This document shows positions 1-7,096 of a DNA stretch of 10,888 nucleotides, piece by piece (the first letter of the stretch is position 1; every line of letters starts with the position of its first letter). The position numbers were made by a program, and so were the translations under genes. This DNA is from an uncultured Actinomycetes bacterium (GTDB lineage Bacteria; Actinomycetota; Actinomycetes; Nanopelagicales; Nanopelagicaceae): contig CAIJHZ010000173.1 of the NCBI GenBank assembly GCA_903820565.1, forward strand, positions 1-10,888. The letters are read 5' to 3'. The notes under the pieces were generated by a model. It was not told the origin of the DNA and did not search any database. It saw only the letters and a list, made by a program, of their open reading frames with translations.

Positions 1-270
1 AAGGTTGTTGCTTATGAAGCAGCGATGAAGGCTGCTGCTAACGAACCTGCAGAAGGTGCAACAACATTGAAGAAGAAGGCACAGGAGAAGCTTGCAGCTA
101 AGGCAAACCCTATTGTTGTGTCCGAAGTAGAAGCAAGCCCCGAGGTGTCCGAGGTTCCAGCTGAAGATGTGATTGCAGATGCAGTTGTTGAAACTCCAGC
201 TGAAGCGGTTGTTGAAACACCAGCTGAAGCTGTTGTTGAAACTCCAGCTGAAGAAGCGGCTGCAGAGTAA
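1..270 (+). CDS. rpsP: 30S ribosomal protein S16, C-terminal part (5' end outside window)
   Basis: The frame is open from base 1 to the TAA at 268-270, giving 89 visible codons without a start. The conserved S16 core lies upstream of the window. What is visible is the long charged extension found on actinobacterial S16 proteins: a YEAAMKAAANEP segment and then TTLKKKAQEK, which resembles the YEAL/ITQKKKAEKK region I recall from Streptomyces S16. The rest is an Ala/Glu/Val/Pro-rich acidic tail ending in three copies of an eight-residue unit (VVETPAEA). S16 binds 16S rRNA early in small-subunit assembly; the tail is expected to be disordered and its role is unknown. The gene directly precedes khpA, rimM and trmD, the standard rpsP operon order, which is strong support because the core domain cannot be seen. 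Confidence 0.85.
   Translation, partial: KVVAYEAAMKAAANEPAEGATTLKKKAQEKLAAKANPIVVSEVEASPEVSEVPAEDVIADAVVETPAEAVVETPAEAVVETPAEEAAAE
184..255 (+). repeat. Three tandem 24-base units inside rpsP
   Basis: Three head-to-tail 24-base units (184-207, 208-231, 232-255) encode VVETPAEA, VVETPAEA and VVETPAEE. The first two differ mainly at a wobble base (ACT versus ACA) and at the last codon. The units keep the reading frame, so copy number could change by replication slippage without breaking S16. Confidence 0.9.
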
Positions 271-272
271 TA

Positions 273-512
273 ATGATGGATGAAGCCCTAGAGCATTTGG
301 TCAAGGGAATTGTTGATAATCCTGATGATGTTGTGGTCTCTGAAAAGAGCGGACGTCGCGGAACAACTTTAGAGGTTCGCGTTAACCCTGAAGATATCGG
401 CAAGGTCATTGGTCGTAATGGACGTACAGCAAAGGCACTTCGTACAGTTATAAGTGCGCTCGCAGGACGCACAATGCGCGTCGATCTCATCGAGACCGAC
501 GAAGCTCGATAA
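273..512 (+). CDS. khpA: KH-domain RNA-binding protein KhpA
   Basis: This 79-residue protein is a single type II KH domain. The GXXG loop that contacts RNA is GRNG at residues 47-50, inside VIGRNGRTAKALR, followed by the usual acidic end. KhpA proteins are small RNA-binding chaperones; in other Gram-positives KhpA pairs with KhpB (Jag), which is not in this window. The gene lies two bases after the rpsP stop and two bases before rimM, the normal place in the rpsP-khpA-rimM-trmD operon. Two adjacent ATGs at 273 and 276 are both possible starts; neither has a good Shine-Dalgarno sequence, so translation is probably coupled to rpsP. Confidence 0.93.
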   Translation: MMDEALEHLVKGIVDNPDDVVVSEKSGRRGTTLEVRVNPEDIGKVIGRNGRTAKALRTVISALAGRTMRVDLIETDEAR

Positions 513-514
513 CA

Positions 515-1018
515 ATGCGCTTACTCGTGGGGCGAATTGGTCGCGCTCACGGAATTCTTGGTGAAGCGACGATAGAGGTTCGGACAGATGAACCTGATCG
601 TCGCTTTGCCATTGGTGCCACAGTTCAAACAGATTCCAATGGTGAATTGAAAGTCATTTCAGGTCGGGTTCATAACGGTATTTTATTGTTGGGCTTTGAA
701 GGAATTTCTGATCGCAATAGCGTCGAAAAGCTTCGCAATACATTGTTGTATGCCGATGTCGACATCAATGAAGCCAATGATGATGAAGACGAATATCACG
801 TAATGCAGTTGATTGGGTGTGCGGCGGTTCTTGAATCTGGAGAAACTTTTGGTGAAATCACCGATGTCATCAATCTGCCTGGTCAGGATTTGCTAGCGAT
901 TAAAACAGCCCAAGGCGAGCAATTGATTCCCTTTGTGCATCAACTAGTTCCAACGGTTGATATTGCAAACAAGAAAGTTGTAGTAATTCCGCCAACAATT
1001 ACGGGGGAGATGGCATGA
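515..1018 (+). CDS. rimM: 16S rRNA maturation factor RimM
   Basis: The 167-residue protein has the two RimM domains. The N-terminal beta-barrel opens with VGRIGRAHGILGE (residues 5-17), the family signature. The C-terminal PRC-barrel runs from about residue 93 (EYHVMQLIGC) through GEITDVINLPGQDLL (113-127) to the IPFVHQLVP segment (138-146). RimM binds S19 and helps fold the head of the 30S subunit. Length is normal. An acidic linker (EANDDEDE, about residues 86-93) separates the domains. The start lies two bases after khpA, and the stop overlaps the trmD start in ATGA, so both junctions indicate translational coupling in one transcript. Confidence 0.96.
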   Translation: MRLLVGRIGRAHGILGEATIEVRTDEPDRRFAIGATVQTDSNGELKVISGRVHNGILLLGFEGISDRNSVEKLRNTLLYADVDINEANDDEDEYHVMQLIGCAAVLESGETFGEITDVINLPGQDLLAIKTAQGEQLIPFVHQLVPTVDIANKKVVVIPPTITGEMA

Positions 1019-1683
1019 AAATTGATGCAGTAACAATCTTTCCTGATTACTTTGCACCACTACAGCTTTCTTTATTGGGTAAAGCGCAGGAACAGGGATT
1101 AGTTGAAGTCAGCATTCATGACCTACGTTCTTTTTCAACTGACAATCACAACACAGTTGATGACACACCGTATGGTGGTGGTGCCGGCATGGTTATGTTG
1201 CCAGAGATCTGGGGCAATGCTTTAGATCCATTAATGACGCCAGACACTGATCTCATAATTCTGACTCCAGCGGGCAAGCGTTTTGATCAGCCTATGGCTG
1301 CTAAGTTTTCAGAAGCTAAGCATTTAGTCTTTGCGTGTGGTCGCTACGAAGGTATTGATGATCGAGTTCGCCAGCACTATGAATCAAAGAACTATCGCGT
1401 ACATGAGGTATCTATCGGTGACTATGTTTTAGGTGGCGGTGAAGTGGCATCCCTAGTGATGATCGAAGCGATCACCCGCTTGATTCCAGGAGTGCTTGGA
1501 AATCCAGAATCTTTGGCCGAAGAATCACACAATGAAGAGGGTTACTTGGAGTATCCGAACTTCACCAAGCCTTCAATGTGGCGAGATATTGAAGTCCCGG
1601 CAATTTTGCTCAGCGGCAACCATGGGGAAATTGCTAAATGGCGTGCAGCGCAAGCACAAGAGCGCGCCAAGAAGAATCTCTAG
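1015..1683 (+). CDS. trmD: tRNA (guanine-N1)-methyltransferase TrmD
   Basis: TrmD uses S-adenosylmethionine to methylate G37 of tRNAs with G36, preventing +1 frameshifting. The 222-residue protein shows the SPOUT trefoil-knot signatures: PYGGGAGMVM (about residues 53-62), FACGRYEGIDDRV (about 107-119), SIGDYVLGGGE (about 133-143) and ITRLIPGVLGN (153-163). The C-terminal LLSGNHGEIAKWR motif is also present. Two things are odd. The residue aligned with the catalytic Asp of E. coli TrmD (D169, in EDS) is Glu170, within EES; the companion arginine (E. coli R154) is kept as R155 with identical spacing. The protein also ends about 12 residues after the NHGEI motif, whereas E. coli TrmD (255 residues) continues much longer. 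A GGGGGAG run at 1002-1008 can serve as ribosome binding site, and the start overlaps rimM in ATGA. Confidence 0.97.
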   Translation: MKIDAVTIFPDYFAPLQLSLLGKAQEQGLVEVSIHDLRSFSTDNHNTVDDTPYGGGAGMVMLPEIWGNALDPLMTPDTDLIILTPAGKRFDQPMAAKFSEAKHLVFACGRYEGIDDRVRQHYESKNYRVHEVSIGDYVLGGGEVASLVMIEAITRLIPGVLGNPESLAEESHNEEGYLEYPNFTKPSMWRDIEVPAILLSGNHGEIAKWRAAQAQERAKKNL

Positions 1684-1691
1684 GCTTGAAG

Positions 1692-1697
1692 TAGAGT
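1692..1697 (+). promoter_or_regulatory. Candidate -10 (TAGAGT) for a leaderless amidotransferase-miaB transcript
   Basis: TAGAGT fits the actinobacterial -10 pattern TANNNT. It ends seven bases before the ATG at 1705, so the transcript would begin at or next to the start codon. No Shine-Dalgarno sequence precedes that ATG. I see no convincing -35. The call leans on the same arrangement upstream of five other starts in the window. Confidence 0.4.
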
Positions 1698-1704
1698 TGC
1701 GACC

Positions 1705-2427
1705 ATGTGCAGATTACTAGCCTTTTCATCGTTAGAACGTAAGAGTTTTTACGACGTCGTAGGAAATGAGTTCGACAAGTTTGTCGCTATGTCATCAGAG
1801 CATAAAGATGGTTGGGGTTATGCCCATGATGGTCAGATTTTGAAGGATGTAAATCCTGCTCACGAATCTGATTCACTAACCAAAGCGAAAACAGAAGTTC
1901 TGACGGATGGAGCTCTTCTTCACCTACGTCTTGCCTCTAAGGGTATTACCGTCAATATTGATAACAACCACCCATTTACCCATGGGACAACAACTTTCAT
2001 GCACAACGGAACTATCCGACCTGGAAATACTGCAGAGCAGTTCATCGCAGATAAATACCTGGGATTTCTGCAAGGCACCACCGATAGCGAGCGATTCTTT
2101 TATGCCCTGCTTTCACAAGTTGATGAACTTGGCTTAGTTGAAGGTGTGCGATCAATCGTTAATCTGATTCGCTCAAACGCTGACTACACCGCTCTTAACA
2201 TCATGGTTCAAACACCAGATACTTTAATTGCCGTTTGCGAGTTTAACGAAGGTAATAAGGCTGAATGGAGCGCCGAAGATCATTACGAATTGCGCTTTAC
2301 AAAGCGTGGAAGTGACATGATCGTTGCTTCAACAGGTTGGGGAAACACGGATTGGAATCATTTAGATAATCATCAGATGCTCGTGGTTGATCGTTCGACT
2401 TTAGAGTACTCAATTACTTCTTTATGA
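1705..2427 (+). CDS. Stand-alone class II glutamine amidotransferase (YafJ/EgtC-like)
   Basis: The 240-residue protein has the N-terminal nucleophile (Ntn) glutaminase fold of class II amidotransferases. Cys2 follows the initiator Met and would become the catalytic N-terminal cysteine after Met removal. Supporting motifs are KDGWG (34-38), HLR (73-75), NNHPF (87-91) and MHNG (99-102), which carry the substrate and oxyanion-hole residues of the family. There is no synthetase or acceptor domain, so any ammonia acceptor or partner enzyme is unknown. EgtC of ergothioneine synthesis is a relative, but no other egt gene is nearby, so that role is not supported. The gene starts 21 bases after trmD and its stop overlaps the miaB start in ATGA. 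That coupling to a tRNA thiomethyltransferase is the main contextual clue, and it may be only a product of compaction. Confidence 0.88.
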   Translation: MCRLLAFSSLERKSFYDVVGNEFDKFVAMSSEHKDGWGYAHDGQILKDVNPAHESDSLTKAKTEVLTDGALLHLRLASKGITVNIDNNHPFTHGTTTFMHNGTIRPGNTAEQFIADKYLGFLQGTTDSERFFYALLSQVDELGLVEGVRSIVNLIRSNADYTALNIMVQTPDTLIAVCEFNEGNKAEWSAEDHYELRFTKRGSDMIVASTGWGNTDWNHLDNHQMLVVDRSTLEYSITSL

Positions 2428-3845
2428 CCCGTACCTATACAGTCGAAACCTACGGCTGTCAGATGAATGTCCATGACTCCGAAAGAATTGCGGGACTCTT
2501 GGATGAAGCGGGATATATCCCCGTAGCAGTTGGCGAACAAGCAGACATAGTTGTATTCAATACATGTGCGGTAAGAGAAAATGCCGATAATAAGTTATAT
2601 GGCAATCTAAGTTTCTTGGCACCAATTAAGAAGTTAAACCCCAACATGCAGATCGCCGTGGGTGGGTGTCTTGCGCACAAAGATCAAGCAACAATTATTA
2701 TGAAAGCTCCGTATGTTGATGTTGTCTTTGGAACTCACAATGTCGGCTCATTGCCTGTATTGCTAGAGCGCGCACGCATAGAAGAAGAGTCCCAGATAGA
2801 GATTCTGGAATCCCTAGAACACTTTCCATCAACGCTGCCGGCACGTCGTCTCTCGGCCTTCTCATCGTGGGTTTCTGTCTCAGTAGGCTGCAACAACACC
2901 TGCACTTTTTGCATCGTTCCAGCGTTGCGCGGAATTGAAAAAGACCGCACTGCAACTGACATCTTGACCGAAGTAAAGATGCTGGTTGATCAAGGCGTTA
3001 TAGAGATAACTTTGCTAGGCCAAAATGTAAATGCATATGGTGTGGATTTTGGTGATCGCCAGGCATTTGCCAATCTTTTGCGTGAATGCGGAAAAATTGA
3101 TGGACTAGAAAGAGTTCGTTTCATGTCCCCCCACCCACGAGATTTCACTGATGATGTAATCGAAGCCATGGCCCAAACTCCAAACGTGATGCCCCATTTA
3201 CACATGCCACTTCAATCAGGTTCAGATCGGGTCTTGCAGCACATGCGTCGTTCATATCGTTCCGATAGATATTTGGGGATTTTGGATCGAGTTCGCACTG
3301 CTATTCCGCATGCCGCTATTACAACAGACATAATCGTCGGCTTCCCAGGTGAGACCGAAGAAGATTTCCAAGCAACACTTGATGTGTGCTCAACTGCGCG
3401 ATTTACTGCGGCATATACCTATCAATATTCAAAGCGTCCCGGTACACCAGCAGCAACGATGCCAGATCAAATTACTGCTGAAGTTGTAGCCGATCGTTAT
3501 ACCCGTCTTCACAATCACCAACAAGGGATTTCATTGTCAGTCAATCAAGAAGCAATCGGGAAGCAGTATAAAATTTTTGTTGGTGATTATGAAGGTCGCC
3601 GCGATGAAGCTCAAGAACGATTAACCGGTCGCAGCGAAGATTTCCGATTGGTGCACTTCGACAATAAGTTCGTCGCGCGCCCTGGTGATGAAGTAACCGT
3701 GACAATCACAGATGCCTCTGCGCACTATTTAATTGGTGACCCACTCTCAGTTCGACAGACACGAGGCGCCGAAGCCCATGCTGCTCGAATCGCACAACCT
3801 GGCCCTGCGTCAACCATGCTTGGAATTCCAACGGTCAAACGATGA
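2424..3845 (+). CDS. miaB: tRNA-2-methylthio-N6-dimethylallyladenosine synthase MiaB
   Basis: MiaB is a radical-SAM enzyme that adds a methylthio group to i6A at tRNA position 37, giving ms2i6A. The 473-residue protein has all three domains. The N-terminal UPF0004 domain carries the auxiliary-cluster cysteines C12, C48 and C82. The radical-SAM domain has CxxxCxxC at C156, C160 and C163 (GCNNTCTFC), followed by LLGQNVNAYG (197-206) and GFPGETEEDF (306-315). A TRAM RNA-binding domain spans about 373-441. A short Ala/Pro-rich tail follows. It overlaps both the upstream amidotransferase and the downstream miaA by ATGA. MiaA makes the i6A substrate, so the two consecutive pathway enzymes are translationally coupled, in the order opposite to the reactions. 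Confidence 0.98.
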   Translation: MTRTYTVETYGCQMNVHDSERIAGLLDEAGYIPVAVGEQADIVVFNTCAVRENADNKLYGNLSFLAPIKKLNPNMQIAVGGCLAHKDQATIIMKAPYVDVVFGTHNVGSLPVLLERARIEEESQIEILESLEHFPSTLPARRLSAFSSWVSVSVGCNNTCTFCIVPALRGIEKDRTATDILTEVKMLVDQGVIEITLLGQNVNAYGVDFGDRQAFANLLRECGKIDGLERVRFMSPHPRDFTDDVIEAMAQTPNVMPHLHMPLQSGSDRVLQHMRRSYRSDRYLGILDRVRTAIPHAAITTDIIVGFPGETEEDFQATLDVCSTARFTAAYTYQYSKRPGTPAATMPDQITAEVVADRYTRLHNHQQGISLSVNQEAIGKQYKIFVGDYEGRRDEAQERLTGRSEDFRLVHFDNKFVARPGDEVTVTITDASAHYLIGDPLSVRQTRGAEAHAARIAQPGPASTMLGIPTVKR

Positions 3846-4738
3846 GATTGATTGTAATTTGCGGTGCAACGGCTACAGGAAAAAGTGATTTAGCGGTAGC
3901 TCTTGCTCATGAAATTAACGCCGAAATCATTAATGCGGATTCGATGCAACTGTACAAAGGCATGGATATTGGTACTGCCAAAATTACGATTGAAGAGCAA
4001 AAGGGTATTGCCCATCATTTAATGAATTTGTTAGATGTAACGCAGGATGCAAATGTTGCCTGGTATCAAGAATTAGCACGTGCAGCTATCACTGAAATTC
4101 ATGGTCGCGGGAAAGATGTGATCATTGTCGGTGGTACTGGTCTATACATAAAGGCGATTCTAGATGAACTCAATTTTCCAGATACAGATCCAGTCGTCCG
4201 AGCGGAATTGGAATTGGAACTTGCAACGAAGGGCATTGGGCCATTATTTGAGCGATTAGAAAAACTAGATCCAGCTGCGGCCCTTGCAATAGATCAAGCA
4301 AACTCACGTCGTGTAATTCGCGCCCTTGAGGTAATCAAAATTACGGGAAAACCTTTCACGGCAAATTTGCCACGAGAAGAAAGTTCTCGATACCCCCATG
4401 CCAAGCAGTTTGGATTAGTAATGGATCGAGATGCATTGTCTGGGCGCATTTCGGATCGAGTAGATCGTATGTGGGAATTAGGTTTAGTTGCTGAAGCAGA
4501 GAAGCTAATTGCAGCCGGCATTACACAAGGAGTAACTGCGCAACGAGCCTTGGGTTATGCCCAAGTGATCGCTCAAATTGAAGGAAAAGTCACGGAAGAA
4601 GAAGCAAAGGAAGAGACTAAGCGAGCAACACGACAGTATGCACGCCGACAAGAAACATGGTTTTCACGTGATGAGCGCATTGCGTGGATTTCACCGACAC
4701 AAAACGCCCTCCAGCGCATTCTTGAATCGATAAACTAA
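3842..4738 (+). CDS. miaA: tRNA dimethylallyltransferase MiaA
   Basis: MiaA transfers the dimethylallyl group from DMAPP to N6 of A37 in tRNAs reading codons that begin with U. The 298-residue protein has the P-loop GATATGKS (8-15) and the substrate motif NADSMQLYKGMDIGTAK (31-47), containing the catalytic Asp33. It also has GGTGLYIKAI (97-106) and NSRRVIRALEV (154-164), as well as an Arg-rich C-terminal segment, TKRATRQYARRQETWF, near residue 270 that is typical of the family. Length is normal. The start overlaps the miaB stop. dapF begins five bases after the stop, and the last miaA codons contain a possible -10 for dapF. Confidence 0.98.
   Translation: MRLIVICGATATGKSDLAVALAHEINAEIINADSMQLYKGMDIGTAKITIEEQKGIAHHLMNLLDVTQDANVAWYQELARAAITEIHGRGKDVIIVGGTGLYIKAILDELNFPDTDPVVRAELELELATKGIGPLFERLEKLDPAAALAIDQANSRRVIRALEVIKITGKPFTANLPREESSRYPHAKQFGLVMDRDALSGRISDRVDRMWELGLVAEAEKLIAAGITQGVTAQRALGYAQVIAQIEGKVTEEEAKEETKRATRQYARRQETWFSRDERIAWISPTQNALQRILESIN
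4731..4736 (+). promoter_or_regulatory. Candidate -10 (TAAACT) for a leaderless dapF-hflX transcript
   Basis: TAAACT matches TANNNT and ends seven bases before the dapF ATG at 4744. It overlaps the last codons of miaA. dapF has no Shine-Dalgarno sequence. This could give dapF-hflX expression independent of miaA; no clear -35 is visible. Confidence 0.38.
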
Positions 4739-4743
4739 TACCA

Positions 4744-5541
4744 ATGATTGCGACATATGGCCACGGAACCGAAAATGACTTTGTTCTCATATTTGATCCG
4801 CAGGATGAAAATTCGATAACAACTGCCCAAACCGCTGCGATCTGTAATCGCGAAACGGGTGTTGGCGCGGATGGCTTAATTCGCATTATCAAGCGTGATG
4901 AAAAATGGTTTATGGATTATCGCAACGCTGATGGATCACTTGCTGAGATGTGCGGTAATGGAATTCGCGTGATGGCTAGATACTTAGTTGAAAGAGGGCA
5001 TCAGCCCGAAGGTATTTTTGCAATCAATACCCGCGATGGAATTAAACATCTACGTGTACCCCTAATAGATGATATTTCTGTCAACATGGGTCAAGTAACT
5101 GATGAAAATGAGTCGATCACGGCAGCAACTAATGGGCTCTTATGGAATGGGTACAACATCAGTGTTGGCAATCCTCATGCAGTTGTTTTTGTCGAAGAAA
5201 TGTCTGACATTGGCCCATTAGATGTGGCTCCAGTAGTACGCCCTCGTGATTCATATCCTGAAGGCGTTAATGTTGAGTTTGCGAAGATTATTGAAGGAAG
5301 CACAATTGCGATGCGGGTATTTGAACGCGGATCTGGTGAAACTCGTTCATGCGGTACCGGCACATGTGCGGTCGCGCTAGCTGCAACATTACACACAAAG
5401 TCGAAGTTGCCAGCGACATGGATCATCACACCTCCTGGCGGTCGGCTAGAGGTTTCCATCGATGGACATTCAAATGCAACACTCACAGGCCCTGCGGTTC
5501 TAGTTCGCGATGTAGATATCTCGAGGTTTTTAGTTGAGTAA
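4744..5541 (+). CDS. dapF: Diaminopimelate epimerase DapF
   Basis: DapF converts LL-diaminopimelate to the meso form, the precursor of lysine and of peptidoglycan cross-links. The 265-residue protein keeps both catalytic cysteines: C70 in EMCGNGIRV and C203 in GETRSCGTGTC. It also has the N-terminal GHGTENDFVL (7-16), GADGLI (41-46), VGNPHAVVF (141-149) and the second-half PEGVNVEF (172-179) of the duplicated fold. Length is close to the usual 270-290. The miaA-dapF-hflX order is common in Actinobacteria, so the location gives no special functional link. No Shine-Dalgarno is seen; see the -10 candidate at 4731. The stop lies inside the start of hflX. Confidence 0.98.
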   Translation: MIATYGHGTENDFVLIFDPQDENSITTAQTAAICNRETGVGADGLIRIIKRDEKWFMDYRNADGSLAEMCGNGIRVMARYLVERGHQPEGIFAINTRDGIKHLRVPLIDDISVNMGQVTDENESITAATNGLLWNGYNISVGNPHAVVFVEEMSDIGPLDVAPVVRPRDSYPEGVNVEFAKIIEGSTIAMRVFERGSGETRSCGTGTCAVALAATLHTKSKLPATWIITPPGGRLEVSIDGHSNATLTGPAVLVRDVDISRFLVE

Positions 5542-6997
5542 GGATTTTGATGACGAATTTGAGTCATTGCTGCGAGAAAGTGCCCGAGTTGCTGCTGAAT
5601 ACGACGCCAGCGAAGAAGATGAAAATATTGATCAATCCCTGGAGCTCTCAGAGCGTCACGCACTTCGTCGCGTCAAAGGCTTCTCGACCGAACTTCAAGA
5701 TATTTCTGAAGCTGAATATCGCCAGCTACAACTTGAACGAGTCGTGTTAGTCGGAGTTTGGACTGAAGGAACAATAAAAGATGCTGAGAACTCACTTGCA
5801 GAATTAAAGGCTTTGGCGGAAACCGCTGGTTCAGAAGTTTTAGAAGGATTAATCCAACGACGCGATAAGCCAGATCCTGCAACCTACATTGGCTCAGGAA
5901 AGGTTTTAGAATTAAAACAGGTTGTTATGACTACGGGTGCTGACACCGTTGTGTGTGACGGTGAACTTTCTCCTTCACAGTTGCGTCAATTAGAAGATAA
6001 ATTGAAAGTCAAAGTTGTTGATCGCACTGCACTTATTTTGGACATCTTCGCACAGCACGCAAAGAGTAAAGAGGGCAAGGCGCAAGTTGAACTTGCCCAG
6101 ATTGCCTATCTGTTGCCTCGTCTTCGTGGTTGGGGAGATTCCTTATCACGTCAGGTAGGTGGTCGTGCAGCAGGCGGTGCTGGTATCGGCGGTCGTGGAC
6201 CAGGTGAAACTAAGATCGAAACAGATAGACGTCGCATCCGTGACAAGATGGCAAAACTTCGCCGCGAGATCGCTGAGATGAAGGTATCCAGAGATACTAA
6301 GCGCCAAGAACGCCGACGATTTAATATTCCATCAGTCGCAATAGCCGGATATACAAACGCGGGCAAATCCTCATTGCTCAATAAGTTAACCAATGCTGGT
6401 GTGCTGGTAGAAAATGCACTCTTCGCAACTCTAGATCCAACTGTTCGCAAATCCGAAACTGCCGATGGCCGCGTTTATACATTAAGCGACACAGTAGGTT
6501 TTGTACGTCACCTTCCGCATCAGCTTATTGATGCATTCAAATCCACACTCGAAGAAGTTTCTGGATCCGATCTTATTGTGCATGTAGTCGATGGCTCACA
6601 TCCAGACCCCTTCGAACAAATACGCGCTGTCAGATTAGTTATCGATGAAATCGGTGGCAAAGATATTCCCGAAATTATTGCTATCAACAAAGTAGATATT
6701 GCTGACCCAGAAGTAATCATGGAGATTTTGCGGAAAGAGCCGAATAGTTATGCATTTTCGGTACGCACGGGATTTGGAATTGAAGGCTTGCTTCATGCGA
6801 TTGAAAGTTCGCTACCAAGGCCAGCTGTCGAGATTAATGTTGTCATTCCGTATGACCGAGGTGATTTAGTCCACGCAATTCACGAAAGTGGAGAAATCTT
6901 TTCTGAGCAGTACTTGCCTGAAGGAACATCGATCCATGCCCGCGTGGACGGGGGATTGGCTCAAAGAATCGAGAATTCACACGTAAGTGGTGAATAA
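5534..6997 (+). CDS. hflX: Ribosome-associated GTPase HflX
   Basis: HflX is a GTPase that binds the 50S subunit and splits stalled ribosomes under stress. The 487-residue protein has the N-terminal HflX domain with YIGSGKVLEL (118-127), a coiled linker after GGRGPGETKIETDRR (219-233), and the GTPase domain. The GTPase motifs are G1 GYTNAGKS (272-279), G3 DTVGF (319-323), G4 NKVD (385-388) and a G5-like SVRTGFG (409-415). The acidic N-terminal extension (about 40 residues) before RHALRRV is typical of actinobacterial members. The chosen TTG overlaps the dapF stop by eight bases. No ATG occurs in frame before the conserved region, so TTG with coupling to dapF is the most reasonable start, though a nearby alternative cannot be excluded. 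Confidence 0.96.
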   Translation: MSKDFDDEFESLLRESARVAAEYDASEEDENIDQSLELSERHALRRVKGFSTELQDISEAEYRQLQLERVVLVGVWTEGTIKDAENSLAELKALAETAGSEVLEGLIQRRDKPDPATYIGSGKVLELKQVVMTTGADTVVCDGELSPSQLRQLEDKLKVKVVDRTALILDIFAQHAKSKEGKAQVELAQIAYLLPRLRGWGDSLSRQVGGRAAGGAGIGGRGPGETKIETDRRRIRDKMAKLRREIAEMKVSRDTKRQERRRFNIPSVAIAGYTNAGKSSLLNKLTNAGVLVENALFATLDPTVRKSETADGRVYTLSDTVGFVRHLPHQLIDAFKSTLEEVSGSDLIVHVVDGSHPDPFEQIRAVRLVIDEIGGKDIPEIIAINKVDIADPEVIMEILRKEPNSYAFSVRTGFGIEGLLHAIESSLPRPAVEINVVIPYDRGDLVHAIHESGEIFSEQYLPEGTSIHARVDGGLAQRIENSHVSGE

Positions 6998-7096
6998 CAC
7001 CGACACGCCGCGCGTTTTAACCTGCATTACACAGTTAAATACGCCATGATGCGCCCGAAAGCACTTGAGAGCAATTATTGAAAGGCGGTGAGAGCA
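6998..7096 (+). promoter_or_regulatory. Leader and probable promoter region of the DUF4193 gene
   Basis: These 99 bases between hflX and the DUF4193 gene are the longest non-coding stretch in the window. AAAGGCGGTGAG (7081-7092) is the clearest Shine-Dalgarno sequence for the ATG at 7097. It argues against a GTG at 7088, which lies inside that sequence. A TTAAAT at 7035-7040 is a possible -10 without a good -35. No GC-rich hairpin with a T-run marks an hflX terminator. A perfect direct repeat, TGAGAGCAAT, occurs at 7066-7075 and 7089-7098, the second copy running into the start codon. Confidence 0.5.

Noticed and set aside
110..490. 126-residue open frame on the minus strand over rpsP/khpA
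   Set aside because: It is antisense to the repeat-rich S16 tail and to khpA; its Gln/Leu-rich repeats are the mirror of the VVETPAEA units.
1705..2427. Assignment of the amidotransferase as EgtC
   Set aside because: Only the general class II motifs match; no egtA, egtB or egtD gene is present, so a specific ergothioneine role is not supported.
5175..5663. 162-residue minus-strand open frame across the dapF/hflX junction
   Set aside because: It is fully antisense to two well-identified genes, has no recognisable domain, and looks like a shadow frame.
7088..7096. GTG start three codons upstream for DUF4193
   Set aside because: The GTG is inside the Shine-Dalgarno sequence that serves the ATG at 7097, and the family begins MATDYD.
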